From Impatiens glandulifera (taxonomy: Eukaryota > Streptophyta > Magnoliopsida > Ericales > Balsaminaceae), in contig NC_061868.1 in assembly GCF_907164915.1 (NCBI RefSeq), forward strand, positions 49,413,689 through 49,477,688: a stretch of 64,000 nucleotides of DNA, in the 5' to 3' direction. The stretch's first letter is position 1. Each line of letters begins with the position of its first letter. The notes beneath the pieces are model-generated. The model saw only the letters and a list, made by a program, of their open reading frames with translations. It was not told the DNA's origin and made no database searches. Below are positions 62,560-64,000 of this stretch, piece after piece. Position numbers and translations under genes: made by a program.

Positions 62560-62880
62560 TTATCAGGTCGACGTGATAGAATGACTAATTAGTATCCTAA
62601 TTATGAATATAGACTATAATTATAACGCAGCGGAAGCGTACTTGAAGATGATCTCATTGTAGATCCAGATTGATCTGTTCTTGAAAAGAACGGCTAGGTC
62701 TTCCAAGACTAAGTATTATCCGTTCTTCTCTGATATTGACGGGGGAAATCAAAGGACAGGACAACGGAGGAGAGTTGAGAGAGAGAAGGCGTGAGAGTTC
62801 TTCTTTGAATCTCCCTCTCATGTTTCTTAAATAATACTTGTCTCAGAGACCTAACCCTAGTTGAAACCCATATATTGTTA
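62560..62880. mobile_element. possible LTR or other transposon remnant
   Basis: An isolated, less AT-rich block containing ATAACGCAGCGGAAGCGTAC, GAACGGCTAGGTCTTCCAAG and a purine-rich stretch (GGAGAGTTGAGAGAGAGAAG). Sequences with CGCAGCGGAAGC are common at internal junctions of plant Copia elements as I recall them, but no TG...CA ends or target duplication could be fixed here. Confidence 0.3.
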
Positions 62881-64000
62881 AAGCTCACAATATAAGAAGG
62901 CCCACCATATTATTAATACTTGTTTTGTCACGTCACCAAATAAACAAATACTAAACGGGTATCTACAATTATTCATTTCATAATTATTAAGCCCATGACT
63001 TTAATCTAATAATATGTTCTACATATATATTTAAATCCAAAATCAAACATGACGCCCTAGCCAGAGTTATGTTAGTTTAACAAAAAAATATAGTTGCTTA
63101 GAAACCAATTGAACAACTAATTTCATAGCCTAACGTACTTCTTAATTTGTATTATGGGTACACATTCTGAATTTGTCTTCTATATTGACTACGTTAAATG
63201 TAATATCTGGAATGTCGCAGTTTTGATTGGCTGTCAAACCAAACATGCCTCTTAGATAAGTTCAAAGATTCACACATTTAATCCACCACAAAATAAATAT
63301 ATATATGAAGATTTGAATTAAGCTAGGTATATATTCAAATACATGTCTCTCGTTCGGATTAAAGTTTTTCAAATTGTTGGGTTATTTTTGTAAAAAAAAA
63401 AATTATTGGTAATGATTTTAAGTAAGTGGATTTAAAAAAAAAAAACTTAAAAGATATTAATATATAATAATAAAATAATAATTTAAAATAAAATACATTT
63501 TAGTATTCTTATTAATAAATTGAGTGATTAATAAATAAAAGAAATTGTTAAATAATATTTTTTAGTTTTAGTTATTATAATCTAAATCTAATATTTAGGA
63601 GGAAAAAAAAAAAAATAAAGTAAGTGATATACTGAAATATTTGTTTTATAAATTTTCAATCTTGGACACTTTTAATTGTATGTAATCGAACCTGAAAAAT
63701 CTCAAAGGCAATATTTTTTTCTAATGAATTACCCTGTTAATTTTGATATACAAGAGACATACATATGTATAAATTTAAAAGTATGGTTTGAAATTTGAAA
63801 TATAATTCAAATCAAGAACAATATTGTTTCATCTTTTAGCTAAAACACTTGGAAGCGTTTGGATCTCTAAAAAGGGCCTAAAATTTCACTTTAAATTATC
63901 ATAGATAATTGATTCTCAATCTTCTACAATTTCATTGAAATTTAGATTTGGTAGATACTTTACAATAACTTTCTATATAAATGAAATTTTGAATAAAAAT

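Larger units (their letters stand above)
59258..64000. other. AT-rich intergenic DNA to the end of the window
   Basis: No gene is supported. (AT)n at 60772-60809. There is a G-rich patch at 60300-60365 (GGGGCGGGTGATGGGGACGG). 63345-63560 resembles the interior of the MITE at 53.1 kb but has no visible ends. Confidence 0.45.

Overview
The window is nuclear DNA of a flowering plant, almost certainly a eudicot. Its protein genes carry GT-AG introns. The intergenic DNA is AT-rich and full of (AT)n runs and small inverted-repeat elements. The families present (CYP706 P450s, subgroup-8-type R2R3-MYB, LRR receptor kinase, PMEI, IBA57) are plant ones. I cannot name the species.

Layout. 1.9-3.6 kb: IBA57-like mitochondrial Fe-S assembly factor (+). 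3.8-5.9 kb: LRR receptor-like (pseudo)kinase (-), convergent with it. 9.2-12.7 kb: maspardin-type alpha/beta hydrolase (-, eight exons). 14.4-15.8 kb: intronless UDP-glucuronate 4-epimerase (-). 17.76-20.46 kb: a 2.7-kb Mutator-like element with long inverted repeats, perfect palindromes, a tRNA-Lys-like sequence and a captured, decayed copy of the photosystem I subunit O gene. 21.4-44 kb: a CYP706 cluster of four copies on the minus strand: one fragment, one with a frameshift and two intact. It is interrupted by an F-box gene (26.9-28.1 kb), a 1.6-kb direct duplication (29.2-31.0 and 35.5-37.2 kb), an E2 ubiquitin-conjugating enzyme (31.8-32.9 kb) and a U2 snRNA pseudogene that keeps its promoter elements (33.1-33.3 kb). 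47.6-48.5 kb: R2R3-MYB of the MYB42/MYB85 type (-). 58.6-59.3 kb: pectin methylesterase/invertase inhibitor (+). The rest is AT-rich intergenic DNA with MITEs, short tandem duplications and a few unidentified gene-like scraps.

Genome context. The order IBA57-like, maspardin, GAE, CYP706 cluster, MYB42-like, PMEI matches, from memory, Arabidopsis chromosome 4 between At4g12130 and At4g12390. The backbone therefore looks like an old conserved block. The F-box gene, the E2, the U2 pseudogene and the transposons look like later insertions. Three backbone genes plausibly act in the cell wall: GAE makes the UDP-galacturonate precursor of pectin, PMEI controls pectin de-esterification, and MYB42/85-type factors control secondary-wall lignification. 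This is shared theme and shared ancestry, not evidence of an operon-like cluster.

The most notable finds are the PSAO-carrying Mutator-like element, a MITE whose insertion site can be read from an uninterrupted duplicate in the same window, the block duplication and uneven decay of the CYP706 pairs, and the internally deleted U2 locus with USE, TATA and 3' box still in place.
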